Shown: in pieces, positions 21,170 through 32,849 of the stretch | How positions within the stretch are numbered: the stretch's first letter is position 1 | How the letters are laid out: each line of letters opens with the position of its first letter | Assembly (NCBI RefSeq): GCF_036711975.1 | Contig: NC_091972.1 | Coordinates: 29,083,001-29,147,000, forward strand | Direction: 5' to 3' | Length of the DNA stretch: 64,000 bases | Source: Onthophagus taurus | Lineage: Eukaryota; Arthropoda; Insecta; Coleoptera; Scarabaeidae | Program-made: the position numbers and the translations under genes | The notes under the pieces: model-generated | What the model saw: only the letters and a program-made list of their open reading frames with translations | What the model was told of the DNA's origin: nothing | Databases searched by the model: none

Positions 21170-21480
21170 GTTCCAACGATTGTTATTTCCTCTAGCAATG
21201 AAGGTTGTCTTCAACGTACTTGTACGGTGGAATCTTTCTATGATTCCATTGCTTTGGGGGTGGTATGAAGATGTACGAATTTGTTCCGATAAGTTTAATT
21301 GTGTCAGGAATACCGAATCTCAGAAAGTATTGTCTATATAAAGTTTCAGCAATTGTTGAAGCAGTTATAATGAGAGGACATGCCTCAGACCAGCGAGTAA
21401 TCGATCAATTACTGTTAATATATAGTTACAGCCTAAAGAAGGTGTTAACGGTCCGACTAGGTGTATATGTATGTGTTAAA
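21170..21480 (-). pseudogene. LTR-retrotransposon integrase fragment
   Basis: The minus strand reads SITRWSEACPLITASTIAET, then LRFGIPDTI, matching the integrase core around the first Asp (xDxxTRWxEAxPL) and the FGxPxxI block before the second Asp. The first Asp is replaced and stops are present. It is a short relic. Confidence 0.6.
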
Positions 21481-21533
21481 ATTTACCGGAAGGGATTGGA
21501 ATTTTTGACCTTATAGGTTTTTCGCAGTTTCCT

Positions 21534-22380
21534 TCATTTTCTTCTAATGTTTCCTTCTAATTCTTTCACGATTTTCTCATTTCTCGCTGTCCAAATTTCC
21601 ATTTCGTATGTGATCTGCGGTTCTATTATCTTCGTTATCAATCTGTTTCTCTCTTCTTTTTCTAGGTATTCTTTGTTAATTAGATGGTACCTATAGTCTT
21701 CCGTATGTGCTATTGGCGACAGCCTTTCTGATATGTCGCCTTTTCTGCCTTTGTCATCGCACGCCAATAGCCTATCCCTTCTGTTATTATCGCAATGTCG
21801 TTTGCGTACTGTAGGATATTTCCTCCTGTGTTTCTGGGTATGTCGTATGCCATCAGGCCATTACATTGTATAGGATGGGGTATAGTGGGGATCCTTGTGG
21901 TAACCCTTCTGCCGCCACCTTTCTAGTGGATAGCTCATCTTCTATCCTTACTAGAAAGCTTCTGTCTTCTAGGTATGATGTAATCATCTGTTGTAGTCAT
22001 ACCGGCGTGTCTCCACGTCCTATTGTAGGCCTTTTCCATGTCCAGTAGGACTGCATATACGTTTCTTCGTTTTCTTTGTGCTTTTTCCACTTCTTCTGCG
22101 AGGTTTTCCGCTTGCATGACCGCTCCCTTGCTTTTCTGAAACCGTACTGGCATTTTGGTATTGTGTTATTTTCTTCTATGTAGTCGTTAATTTCTTCTTT
22201 TATTAATATGTCCAGTATTTTTCCCATCGAATTCAGTAGGCTTATTGATCTTTTGTTTTCGGGCTTCGTTGAATCTTTCCCTTTCTTCTGTATTGGCACT
22301 ATTATCGACTCTTTAAACGCTTTTGGATATCTCCTTTCTTTAGTCGTTTTGTTTAAAATCGCTGTCACCGTCTTGGTAAT
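21534..22380 (-). pseudogene. Jockey-like LINE reverse transcriptase remnants
   Basis: Frame 22368-21997 has KTTKERRYPKAFKESIIVPI, then KRSISLLNSMGKILD and IPKCQYGFRKARER, corresponding to WK.a.vvPI.KkG, yRPISLLs..gKi.E and QfGFR in LINE RTs. Nearby frames give AVLLDMEKAYNRTWRHAG (LDxxkAFDxVW equivalent) and, at 21767-21534, a C-terminal piece including YRYHLINKEYLEKEERNRLI. The catalytic YADD is not found. Broken frames and internal deletions show an old copy. Confidence 0.75.
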
Positions 22381-23087
22381 ATTCTCTGATGCCTGTTGTA
22401 GCGTTTTGTTCCTGGTCCAAGTTTTGGTGTTCCTTCCTAATTGTTGTCTATCATTATGGTTTTTATATCCGTTGTCTGTTCATTTGTGAATACTCGTTCG
22501 TAGTGTGTTGCCTTTTCTTCTGCTACCTCTGTATTTTTATATAAGTATCCCGTTCTACTTTGTAGCGGCTGGGGGCTCTTTTTCTCCCTTCTGAACAATC
22601 TGACGACTTGCGACAGTCCGTTGGGTTGCTCTTTGATCCTGCTGATTTTTTTTCCCCATCTTCATTTGTTCTTTTCTGGAATCATTTCTCTTACTTCCTT
22701 TGTTTTTCTATTTAGTTCCTCTTTGTCTTCTATGTTTCAGGTACATTTGTTTGGCCCTGTATTTTTGCTGTACCAGGCTTTTTTCCTCTGTCGTCAGGAA
22801 GTGTCTGTTCTCTCTGTTAGCCAAGATTATTGTGGCTTCCTTCTCAGCCTCTTGTATAGCTGTTCTTCATTTTCCTATTTGTTCGTCGGTGGTTTTGTCC
22901 TTGTTGTGTTCGTATTTTTCTAGTATTTTTCTGTATTTTTCCCAGATTGTGAATTCATTTATCATGTCTCTCTTTATCTGTCTTCCAGTTCTAGGGAATG
23001 TCATTCTGACGGCCGCATGGTCCGACATTAGGTCGGTATCTCTTTCTACGTCGACTTGTTTCTCCAGGCTCTTTGTTATGAAGAAGT
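22381..23087 (-). pseudogene. Degenerate LINE sequence between endonuclease and RT
   Basis: Purine-rich on the minus strand and in line with the LINE fragments on both sides. Residual short frames are present but no domain is clear. It probably represents the endonuclease-RT linker. Confidence 0.5.
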
Positions 23088-23930
23088 CTATAATGTTTCT
23101 TCTGTGGGTGCTCTGATTTTGCTGTTAGTTTGTCTGACTATTTCGCATATTTTTGTTCTTCTTGCGGTCTTGTATCTTCCTCCCCAGCTCGTGTAATTGG
23201 CGTTAAAATCTCCTCCTATCACGATCGTTCTGTCGTCTCCCAGTAGTGTTTTTTTCTCTTCCTTCTTTTTATCTCTCCCCATTATTTTGGCAAAGGGCAC
23301 TCCTTTTCTTATTTCGGCTCTTTCTGCCATTTCCTGCTGCGCTTTGTTGCGGTCTTCTTTGATTTTGTCCGGATTTTCCGGGCATTCTTTCCATGCCGAA
23401 CTGTGTTGTCCTCTGCAGTTGGCACATTTTCTGGTCTTTTCCTGGCAATTCTTGCCTTCGTGTTCTTCTCCGCAATTGTAGCACCTCGTCTTTTTCGAGT
23501 ATCTGTAACTTACGTGTCCAAATTCTTGACATCTAAAACACTGGACGGCTTTTCCACTTTTTCGTTTGGCCTCGACTTTTACTCTCATCTCGAGGACTTT
23601 CTCCACGTTGAAGACCATTTTCCCTTCGGGTGTTTTTTCGGCTTTCACCATGACCATATCGATGTCCTTTCCCTTCGACGTCATTCTTTTTACGGCAATG
23701 GCAGCCACTTTTTGTCTTTTCAGCTCTTCTAGAATTTCATATTCCTTATATTACGGAGTTCTTTCTCACTCCTTTTTTGGTAAGTGTGGTGTTCCACTTC
23801 TCCTATTTCCAACTTGGCTTTAAGATTCCTGAGATCCTCAACTTCTTTTGTAAAAATTTTAAGTCCGCCCTGGCCTATCTTGGCTTCATATTTTATTCCT
23901 GCCTCTTTGGTTAGTTTTTGCACTTTGTCC
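23088..23930 (-). pseudogene. Jockey-like gag (ORF1) joined to endonuclease start
   Basis: The 206-residue frame has three cysteine knuckles: CFRCQEFGHVSYRYSKKTRC, then CYNCGEEHEGKNC, then CANCRGQHSSAWKEC. This is the CCHC series of LINE ORF1 gag proteins. After a Lys/Glu-rich stretch it abruptly reads VIGGDFNANYTSWGG, the GDFNA block of the ORF2 apurinic endonuclease. ORF1 and ORF2 are normally separate, so a deletion appears to have fused them. Upstream (23923-23729) KAKLEIGEVEHHTYQKRSEK continues the gag. Confidence 0.8.
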
Positions 23931-24690
23931 GCTTCGGTTGCCTTCTTAAGAATTATCGGCAGCGACCTTTCTGTTTTCTTGTTTTCTCCTTTAGTCGTTT
24001 CTTCTTTTGAAGCGTTGCTTGCTTTTGTGTATTATCTCTCTTTTGTCTTCACGCCTTTTCTTTGCCTGTTTTTCGTCCTTTATTATTTGGGACATTCTTA
24101 TTTTTTCGTCCTTACTTCCACTATTTCTTGGTCGCGTTCCTAGTTTTCTTCTTTTTCTTCGATGTTTTTCAAAACCTGGAATGGGTTCGGCGCAGTTTTC
24201 ATATCGTCGTTTTCTTTATTTTCAGTTATTTTTCTTTTGTTTGCCGTAGTTGTCATCTGCTCCTTGTCGACATTCATGTTTTCCACATTCCACATCTATC
24301 TTGTGGTGTTCCCTCAATTCGTAGATGATCCTATGCAGGGCCTCTACCAGTTCTTTTGCGGTGCTCTTCGTCTTTCCGGTTATGTTCTTTTTTGGGCCAT
24401 GCCCCGTTCAGCGTTGCTAAACTATAATCTATGCCCTAAAAAGGACTCAAGATTTCTTATCCTTGTGCTTTTCTTTGATAATTTCGATTTTCTTTTAATG
24501 TATGTATACCGACGAACTAACAAGCACTAGTGTCAGATGTGTCGGTGCTTGTTTTGATGTGTGAGTGTTGATGATATGGATAGTCTTTTTAACTCTCGGA
24601 TGCGTTAAACTATGAAATTTATCGAAAATATTATATCTAAATTTTTCTGGTACATACATTTCTACAATGTATGTAGAAGTTTCACACCAG
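23931..24690. other. 5' part of the jockey-like LINE, then unassigned
   Basis: To about 24430 the minus strand is Lys/Glu-rich and compatible with the N-terminal part of LINE ORF1, but frames are broken. From 24431 to 24690 I recognise nothing. Confidence 0.4.
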
Positions 24691-24699
24691 AGTTGAGTT

Positions 24700-25040
24700 T
24701 TGGACTGATTTCAATGTACTTTCAATTGAAATTTACAGTTTTCTTTATTTAAAAATTGTTTTTCTAAAAGATGGTTCAATTGTTTGTCCTTGTCTTGCTC
24801 GTATCGTAGATAGAGTATCCATTACTGTGTTGGTATCCCCCTTCATATATCTTCATATATCGCTTCAATATTTGAAGAATATTCTGCAATAAAGCTTAAA
24901 TAACGTGCTTGACGTGCTATTTATTTTGTTTTAGAAAAAATAGCATTGATTAAAGGCTTGTGGTCAGTGTAGACCACAAATTGATTTCCGTCCAGATAAT
25001 GTTGAAATAGCTTTATTGTGTTCATCACTCCACGTAGTGA
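24700..25040 (-). pseudogene. Gypsy RNase H fragment
   Basis: The minus strand reads LFQHYLDGNQFVVYTDHKPL, then IARQARYLSFIAEYSSNIE. This is the gypsy RNase H block (FRhxLEGrxFxlyTDHKPL; RQxRxLxFIxxFs). Stops interrupt it. It lies just upstream of the BEL/Pao element, on the other strand. Confidence 0.75.
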
Positions 25041-25351
25041 TGATGTTGAAAATGTTTATTAATTTTTATTTAATTTTATTTTTATTACGTTTTATTATTT
25101 TGTTATTTTCAAGTTTCTCTCGTATTTTTCCGTAAAAGTCCGAACGCTCTCGTTTTTTTTTAAAAAAGGTTGTATCTCGTGAAATCGTAATACAACGTGT
25201 TTGATTCTCTCAAAAACAAGGTGATTTTCATTTCTCCTTATTTATTTTTAAAACAAAGTGTAATATTCAATTAAAACCTAATCTAACAGTGAAGTTAAAA
25301 AACACTCTAAAAAGTAAGACAATTTTTTCTATTTTCTTAAACATAAATTAA

Positions 25352-25369
25352 TGGTCCTTCGAGCCGGAT
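25352..25369 (+). other. BEL/Pao primer-binding site
   Basis: TGGTCCTTCGAGCCGGAT begins 65 bp before the first gag codon. TGG followed by a CTTCGxxCCGG-like sequence complements a tRNA 3' end including T-arm-like sequence. The tRNA is not identified. Confidence 0.5.
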
Positions 25370-25416
25370 AAATCGGATTTTTTGATCGTTCGAGTGGTTT
25401 TTAACAGTAAAAAAAA

Positions 25417-26325
25417 ATGTTAAAAGCCGGACCTCTACCCGCAACAGCTGCAAATCTCAATCCGATTTTTAATCAACAAAATGAACTTTACGGTTTAATT
25501 TCTCGTTCGTTAGATAATCTTCGATTAGAAGAGAACTCGCGGAAATATTCCAAGTCGCTTAGACCGTTTAGAAGCGAATTGAGAAGAATTCAACTCGTCT
25601 CATAAAAAATTATCGAAATATAGTGCTGATTACGCAGATGCAAATTATTTCTCTGAAAATGTATATTTCAGTTGTGAAAAATCAACCATGTTAGATTTTT
25701 TAAATGGAATACCGGTCTCGCAAGTTAAAATTCCAGTTCAAGCAGTCGTTAAATTTCAAAATCGACATCTTCCTTGCATAAATTTATCTAAATTTAACGG
25801 AAAATATTCAAATTGACCACAATTTAAAGATTTATTCATTTTAATGATTCATAATAATGAAGATATTTCTGATATAGAAAAACTGCATTACTTAAAAATG
25901 AGCTTATCCGATGAACCGTCTCAATTATTGAAAAATCTAACGGTAACCAATGAAAATTTTGAGCGTGCATGGAAGATGCTTACAAGTCGTTACGAGGATA
26001 AAAGATTATAAATAATTTATTTACATCTCGGTTGTTAAAAAACGATTTTTCCGTTAAATTAAAGCGATTAGATAGTAATAGTAATCGCTATTAGTAAGCG
26101 CTTTAATTATAGGAGAAATTAAAGAGTCTCTAAAAGCTTTAAATACGTTAGGATGTCCCATTGGTCAGTGGGATAATATTCTCGTTTATTTGGTTGTTGG
26201 AAAATTTGGAAAAAAGATTGGGAAAAGTCTTTAGCCAACAGTCAAGATCCACCTTCATTTGATGATCTCGAATCATTTCTCTTACGACGAATACATGCCC
26301 TAGAAGCAATAGAACAAGTAGCTAC
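25417..26325 (+). pseudogene. BEL/Pao gag
   Basis: An N-terminal piece (25417-25605) is followed by the conserved gag block, seen as HLPCINLSKFNGKYSN and QFKDLFILMIHNNEDISDIE, then LHYLKMSLSDEPSQLLKNLT and FERAWKMLTSRYED. This is the typical BEL/Pao gag region (LPxIxLPxFxG.. W..F.DxF). The usual Trp after YSN is a TGA stop near 25816. Further frame shifts follow. Confidence 0.8.
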
Positions 26326-26539
26326 TCGCAAAATGAATACTGCAACGTTCAACAAACTTTCAAATGTAAAATCTCTTAATGCGTCACCTTCGTCCAATAA
26401 CTGCAGTCTTTATCAAGCAGCACCAAAAACCTCTTCAATTATCTTGGACCACACTTTGGAAAAAACTGTAGAATTACTAAAAGATACCGAATCTGTCAAG
26501 AGCAACACCATATCTCCTTACATGGTGTTAAACCATCAA

Positions 26540-27882
26540 TGAGTACCATCCATTCACTATCTCAAAAAGAATCAAACACTCAACATTCAACTCCACTTCA
26601 AGCAAATACTCGCCCTTTCACGCCTATGGCATCAACTTCCAGCCGTCTCATTCGCTCTCATTACGTCTTTACTCCTGTCTTACTCGCTACCGTTCTGGTT
26701 GGAATAATTTCTCATTTCGGCGAACGTGGTCTCGTAAGAGCCCTCATTGACCATGGGTCTGAAGTATCGTTCATTTCTGAAAATTTAAAGTGTGATTCTA
26801 ACGAATTTCTGGAATCGGATCTCAACAGACCAGTATTTCTAATGGAACTGTGAAAATTGAATTATTTTCGACAATTAACGAATCTCTTACATTTACTGAA
26901 AACGCACTGATTTTACCAAAGTTGACCGCATACCTTCCACCAAAACGTCCTACAACATTAGAATTCGATTGGTGATCGAATGATCGATGGTGATGTTGTG
27001 TTAGCTGATCCAGATTTTACTTCATAAAAGAAAATTGATTTGATTCTCGGAGTGAGTATTAATTCTCAGATTATACAAAACGAAATTCGTAAAAGTTATG
27101 ATGATTCTTTACTCGCTCAAAAAACCTCTTTGGGATGGATATTATCAGGAATTCTGTCCTCATCTTCCGAATTGACGTCGCATTATGGATTCCAATGTTC
27201 TATAGATTATGAATTTCTTGAATTCATGCAAAAATTTTGGAAACATGAAGATAATTCATCGACTTTACTTCATCTTACACATGAAGAACGTAAATGTGAA
27301 GGACATTTTGTGAACACATATTCTCGAGATAGTAATGGACGATTCATGGTCCTACTTCCATTATGTACATCGCCCAAAAAATGGAGAATTTTGTAATCTG
27401 CTGCTTCTAGAATGTTCAGTAAACTCGAATTAATTTTCCCAAAGAATGAAAGTTTTAAAAAAGAATACGTTAAATTCATGAACGAATATCTTGTAGTTAA
27501 TCATATGCGTCCAGTTTCTTCACCTTCCTTCGATTCACCACATTATTATCTTCCACACCATGGTGTGATCCGAGAAAGTAGCACAACGACAAAACTGAAA
27601 GTTGTATTCAATGGATCGCAGAAAACGTCAACAGGTATTTCGTTAAATGATTGTCTATCTACCGGACCAAAACTTCAAAATGAAGTAGTCGATGTTCTGC
27701 TTCGTTGGAGACGATATCATCCAATTGTCTTTATGATTTTGAAAAAATGTACAGGCAAATTCAAATTCATAAAGACGATCAGCCTTTGTAACAAATTGTG
27801 TGGAGAGAAGATCCCTCTCATGCAACTCAAACATTCCAGCTCTCCACCGTTACTTATGGTCTTTCTATTGCTCCATATTTAG
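26540..27882 (+). pseudogene. BEL/Pao protease and reverse transcriptase
   Basis: The protease is seen as RALIDHGSEVSFISENL, where the usual DSGS/DxGA reads DHGS. RT frames include KTSLGWILSGILSSSSE, then YYLPHHGVIRESSTTTKLKV, then VFNGSQKTSTGISLNDCLST and GPKLQNEVVDVLLRWR, all BEL RT signatures (PHHxVxxxxSxTTKxRVVFD; SLNDxLxxGP). The Asp of VFDxS is Asn. Several frame changes separate the pieces. Confidence 0.85.
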
Positions 27883-27963
27883 CTATCAGATGTTTACATC
27901 AGCTCATTAAAGAAAATTCACAAAATCTTTCAATGGGTTTTGAGATTCTTCGTTTAAATACTT

Positions 27964-28940
27964 ATGTTGAACATATTTTCGGGAGCTAACGACATCGATG
28001 AGATTCAAGAAATGATTTTTCAGCTGAACAAGGTTCTAGAGGTTGGTTGTTTTACTGCAAGCAAATGGGTTTCTAATAACTCTGAAACTCTTAATTATTT
28101 ACATCCCGAATTATTGTCGCAATCGTCTCTTCATTCGGTTGAAGAAGATAACTCTCCACGAGCATTAGGTTTACTATGGAATAATTTCGAAGATCAATTT
28201 CTATTCATTTGCCGAGCATCCTATAATAGTTCAACAAATACCACAAAACATGAAGTTCTATCGTTTATTGCGAGATTATTCGATCCCCTAGGGTGGCTCT
28301 CTCCATTGATAATAACCGCAAAAATCCTAATGCAAGAATTGTGGGTACGATACCTTGATTGGGATGAAATTTTGCCTCAAAACCATGAAAATAAATGGAA
28401 AACTTTCATAAGCAACTTTAATCAAATTCCTACTATACGAGTACCTACGTGGCTCGGAATTTCAAATACCACTGAGTCGATTGAGATACACGGTTTCGTA
28501 TATTGCGCGTTTTAACAAAAGTGACACCTTTAAAGCGCGTAACTATTCCGCGGCTTGAACTCTGTGCCTCGCTCGTTTAACTAAACGTGTTCAAAATGTG
28601 TTCGAGTTTTCCAACTGTCCGATTCACCTATGGACTGACTCAACCGTCGCGCTCGCTTGGATACAAAGTTATCCATCGCGATGGAAGGAGTACGTGAGGA
28701 ATCAAGTCACTGAAATCCATGAACTACTCAACGTACAATGGCATTACGTCCCTAGTGATCAGAATCTAGCCGACCTCGTCTCTCGTGGAGTTTCAATGTC
28801 ACGACTTCAAGAGAAGTTTTGGTGGTTTGGTCCTTCCTGGCTTACTTCATCATCTTCTCAATGGCCAAACATTAAACCAACTCCTCCTGATGAATCCAAT
28901 GGTGAACAACGAACTGCATGTTCACATACGTCTGCCTGAA
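27964..28940 (+). pseudogene. BEL/Pao RT end, A17 region and RNase H
   Basis: ANDIDEIQEMIFQLNKVLEV replaces the usual catalytic YVDD continuation (YVDDxxxG reads YVEHIFGS just upstream). Then ALGLLWNNFEDQF, HEVLSFIARLFDPLGWLSPL and ILMQELWVRYLDWDEILP form the peptidase-A17-like block. A frame break leads to RNase H: CPIHLWTDSTVALAWIQSYP and HYVPSDQNLADLVSRGVS. Confidence 0.85.
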
Positions 28941-28974
28941 TGAAGGTTGGAACTAAAACATCGTTATTCTTCTC

Positions 28975-29750
28975 ATGTTTGATTCTCATATTTCAGATGT
29001 TCGATCTCCTGCTGAAATTGAAAATGCTTTAATGTTTTGGGTTCAGAGTCAACAGCTTCAGTTTTCCGAAGAAATTGCCTTATTATCGTCAAAAAAGGTT
29101 AATCCAAAATCAAGTTTCCTCTTTCGACTGTTGCTTTCATTGATTTTAATGGATTTCTCCGAATAACTGGTCGCCTCAAATTTGCTAACGTAGAATATGA
29201 TGAAAAACATCCGATTATCATTCCCAAGATGTCAGTTATCACAAATCTCATCATCGATCATCACCATAAATGTACATTACATGGAGGTACTCAACTTATC
29301 TTGTCTTCAATTTGACGACGATTCTGGGTGGGTGGTGGCCGTATTCTTATTCGTTTCTACATCCATCGATGTATGGTGTGTGCTAAGCAGAAGGTGATAA
29401 ACCAGTCAACAACTCATGGCTCACTGCCCGAGTAAATCAATCTCGACCATTTCTTCACTCGGGCATCAATTACACTGGACCGTTTCAATTGCGAACATTC
29501 AAAGGGTGAGGTAGAAAACTCTATAAGTGTTATATGATAATTTTTATTTGTTTAAGTACATCAGCTGTTCACCTAGACGTCGTCACCGATTATACCACTG
29601 CTGGATTTCTTGCCGCCTATAAAAGATTCACATGGTCGCAGAGGAATATGTCAATGTCTCTACAGTGATTATGGTACAAACTTGATCGGTGCCGAGCTCT
29701 TTTAAACGGAGCTTTCAATGAATGGAGACATTTGGCGAACATTCTGAGCA
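28975..29750 (+). pseudogene. BEL/Pao integrase, truncated
   Basis: Fragments show SRPFLHSGINYTGPFQLR, where the catalytic Asp (gxDyaGPf) is Asn, then IFICLSTSAVHLDVVTDYTT and a diverged second-Asp region. It stops in WRHLANILSNDFID before the final Glu region, where MITE sequence takes over. Confidence 0.75.
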
Positions 29751-30060
29751 ATGATTTTATCGATGTAAAATTGCCTAAACAACACGTCAAAAATTAAAAA
29801 AATAGTGCGGAAAAGTGTCAAACTTACCGAAAATCACAAGTTTCGCAGTGACGTCATATTTTGTGATGTCATCAGCCATACTAACCATATATGTATCTCC
29901 GCATCACCATGGGTATTATCAATCGTTTCCTTTTTTTACACCTAATCACATAACATTAATCTGATAAAATTCAAAATCAAATAATTTACACAATATTTAT
30001 AAAAGAATTAACAGTTTGTTACAACGCATATTTTCGGTTGAAATACACTTCTTTCTTAAA
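29750..30060 (-). mobile_element. Fragment of the TTAA-flanked foldback family
   Basis: Several stretches match the reverse complement of 3930-4500: the segment with GTGACGTCAT near 29850, the TAACCATATATG stretch near 29885, and AATCTGATAAAATTCAAAAT near 29955. It abuts the broken BEL integrase. Confidence 0.65.
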
Positions 30061-30257
30061 ATTGTCGCATATTTTAGTATTATGTATATTATATTTATTT
30101 TTTAACTATGAACAATAACATTGTTTTTGTTTTTTCTCGTTTTTTAAAGGATAAATTCTTGGAAATACTGGGTAAGGCGGCTTATTTTTGTACCACCTCT
30201 TCTTTATCGTTTTGCATTTCCTTTCAATCATTCAAAAATTGATACGTCCAGGGACTA

Positions 30258-30370
30258 CCATTATTTCTGTTTGGAGAGAGAAGAGTATATACATTTGAAG
30301 GTTGTGTTGGGTTGGGACCACCATTATTTCTGTTTGGAGAGAGAAGGGTATGTACATTTGAAGGTTTTCT
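30258..30370. repeat. 63-bp tandem duplication
   Basis: A block containing CCATTATTTCTGTTTGGAGA starts at 30258 and again at 30321. The period of 63 is three times 21. On the minus strand it encodes an in-frame 21-residue repeat including LLSPNRNNG within a 94-codon frame (30508-30224) that I do not recognise. Confidence 0.8.
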
Positions 30371-30770
30371 ACATTCTATAAATTTTGTAGACCCAGAAAC
30401 AGGCGCGCATACCACCGCAATAGAGTCTACGTAGCAACATGCCAAGGGTAGCATGTCCTCCTTTGGTCGGACAAAGGGCCATCTGCCAAGTAATCTTACG
30501 AGATACATGTTTAGTAAATCATGTGCAGGAAAAGGGATTGATAAGGCCAGGGAATTTTATATAATAGGCTGCCTTAATATACGACTCCACCAAGCCAGCA
30601 GAATAACGTGATCCGCAGGAGGTAGGTGATGACTATCCGTCCGACAATGACGGTCATTAAATTTATCAACATTTGGCAATTTCAAATATTCATATTTGAA
30701 TTGGACAAATTTGTTGTTTCATTGTTTTTATTTGTGTTTTGATTTCCTTTTATCATCGTGTGTGTTAATA

Positions 30771-31096
30771 AATGTGTAAATGACAGTCGTACTTTAACGA
30801 TGAAAGATTTTGTTTATATTTTTCAATTTCTACCGGTTTCAGCGTGTTAATGCCATCCTCAGGAAACCACGTTATACGATTTTGTTTTCTTTTTATTATA
30901 CTATTTTATTTTCTTTTCTTCTAATCTCTATTCTATTGTTCAACTCAACTTGTATTTGTTGTTTAATATATTTTATCTAATTTACATAACCACGTCGTTC
31001 GTTTATTTCTAGGACTAATTCTTGTTCTAAAAACTGAAAAACATAAAAAGAAAATAAAATATTTCATCGTTAAAGTACGACTGTCATTTACACATT
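30771..31096. repeat. Perfect 35-bp inverted repeat with hammerhead-like motif
   Basis: The 35 bp at 30771-30805 recur exactly inverted at 31062-31096. Inside, on the minus strand at 30832-30863, is CCTGAGGATGGC followed, after a short spacer, by CTGAAACCGGT. This resembles the hammerhead-core-like motif of Penelope-type ends. No coding sequence is present. Confidence 0.75.
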
Positions 31097-31130
31097 CATT
31101 GCACAAATTTGTAAAAAGAAACATAAAAAA

Positions 31131-31455
31131 TCAGATCCACACGAGGTGGTAGATGGCAAATAAAAACGTTTTAGCCGAAAATGTGCGTTATAATATTAAC
31201 ATGTTAATTCTTTCATTAAATTTGAGAAAATTGTTTAATTTTTACTTACTTTATTCGTGTTGTGTGCGTGGATGTGGAAAAAAATTTATCGGACCGGTGT
31301 TAATTGTACTTTTATGAAAAATACGTCGTAAGTAAATATAATTTAAGCATAATTTTTCACTTTTCCGCACTTTCTTTTTATTTTTAACGTGTTTTTTAGG
31401 CAATTTGACATGGGTAAAAAAAGTCTTCGATTTTTAAGCGACTTGACGGTCCTTT
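31131..31455. mobile_element. Arm of the TTAA-flanked foldback family
   Basis: Reverse complement of the arm at 3451-3775: both include the GTGGATCTG-type end, AGTAAGTAAAAATTAAA and the GGCAATTTGACAT block. It ends in GACGGTCCTTTAA, the family terminus (AGGACCGTCAA flanked by TTAA). Confidence 0.7.
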
Positions 31456-32369
31456 AATTTTCCCCCCCTTCTATAATTGCAATAGCCTCCGTTATAAACA
31501 CTCCAGATATACCACCATTATAAGGCGCATCAACATAACTTTCCTCTCTAGAAGGAGCATAATATGGACACAATCAACCAATACATTCTTCAATGTGCTC
31601 CTTGTTCATATGTAACTTTTTCCATCATTCTGCCTATAACTATTAAAACTTCCCCCCCGCGCGACAAAGGTATGGACTTTGTTAAAGAACTGTCTCTGAT
31701 TAAACTTGTATCGTTTTGCATCCGTATACAAAACATGCCCTGTTGCAAAACCTTCCTCTGGAATTTTCTTATAACATATCTCCTACAATTAACAACCCTG
31801 GAACCTTCACTATTCCACCAAAGACAATAATTATCATCATTTTTTTGAAACTTGAAACCGATTGAAGAGATAGTTGAATTATAACTAGAACTAACACTAG
31901 AAACTAAAGTAGTTTTCGGGATACACGACCAATACGACAAGGTTAGATAATTGAAAAAAGGCTTCCTTTTATCTTTACCAAGCTTTCGGAAATTTTATTT
32001 TTCCTTCCTCAGGGTAACTACAATATTGAGACAACAAAAAAAGTTACAAAAATTTATAAATTTATCTTAAATTACATACAAAAGTGGATTGCGCATAAAA
32101 CTGAACCAAAGTTTAAACATGAGGTCGCAATAATTGAAAGCTAAACATCGTTTTAAGCACTAAACCGCTCCAAATTCACAAAAGTAACAATTCGAGATCA
32201 AGTACTACTAAAAACTGTGAAAAGTTAATTATAAAACTATGAAAATTGAATATTACTTACAATATCAGAAACATTACAAAACCACGTTAAAAATTACGTT
32301 AAAATTCCATGTTAAAAGTTAAGACGCAATAAGTCAGAAAGTTTTTATACAATTTGTGCTATACCTGTT
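31456..32369. other. No gene recognised
   Basis: AT-rich. A 116-codon minus-strand frame (31940-31590) contains GFKFQKNDDNYCLWW, faintly like a FLYWCH-type zinc finger start, but the Cys/His set is incomplete, so I do not call it a gene. Confidence 0.35.
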
Positions 32370-32650
32370 GACCGCATCGACGATGTTATGGATGTTTTCA
32401 ATAACTTTGATATCCATCTACAATTCACTGTAGAAACTGAATCTAATTCTAGTGTTCCTTTTCTGGATACTAATGTTATAAGAAATTTAGATCAAACTAT
32501 TAGCTTAAATTGGTATACTAAGCCAACGTATTCAGAGAGATATATTAATTTTCACTCAAACCATCCTCTTAATCAGAAACTTAATTATTAATCAGTTTTC
32601 CGACTTATATATTGTACCCGATTTTCGCTTTCGTCACTTCGAACTAGTTT
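32370..32650 (+). pseudogene. Penelope RT 3' fragment
   Basis: The frame 32388-32591 reads FNNFDIHLQFTVETESNSSV, then PFLDTNVIRN and WYTKPTYSERYINFHSNHPL, the end of Penelope RT (HxxIxFTxExE..LPFLDVLV; RKxTHTxRYLxxxSxHP). The following 60 bp match the 3' region of the Penelope element at 16966-17025. It belongs to a different, more diverged subfamily in the coding part. The endonuclease is missing. Confidence 0.8.
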
Positions 32651-32849
32651 AATACTTATACATATGAAGAGATAGTTGATTGATAAGAAAGCTAACGAGA
32701 AGGTAGAATCGGGGAGATGTAAAAAGACGACGAAAATTAACATGTTAACTTATTTATTTACTTTTTCCTTTATTTTTATATATCGATACTTTTAATGAAA
32801 CAATTTTCTCATTGTAATTTTAACTTTTAATTGTTACACCATTTTAATT

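Larger units (their letters stand above)
25352..29750 (+). mobile_element. BEL/Pao LTR retrotransposon, 3' truncated
   Basis: Plus-strand order: primer-binding site, gag, protease, RT, A17-type spacer, RNase H, integrase. This is the BEL/Pao layout with its characteristic long RT-RNase H spacer. The integrase is cut near 29750 by sequence of the TTAA-flanked foldback family. A 5' LTR should end near 25350 but I could not fix its start. Many stops are present, so it is inactive. Confidence 0.85.

Noticed and set aside
22208..24530. Many plus-strand frames rich in Phe, Leu and Ser that look like membrane proteins
   Set aside because: They are the antisense of a purine-rich LINE coding strand, so hydrophobicity is a by-product of pyrimidine-rich sequence.
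31590..31940. Possible FLYWCH zinc-finger gene on the minus strand
   Set aside because: Only a weak GFKFQKNDDNYCLWW similarity; the required Cys/His spacing is incomplete and no splice partners were found.
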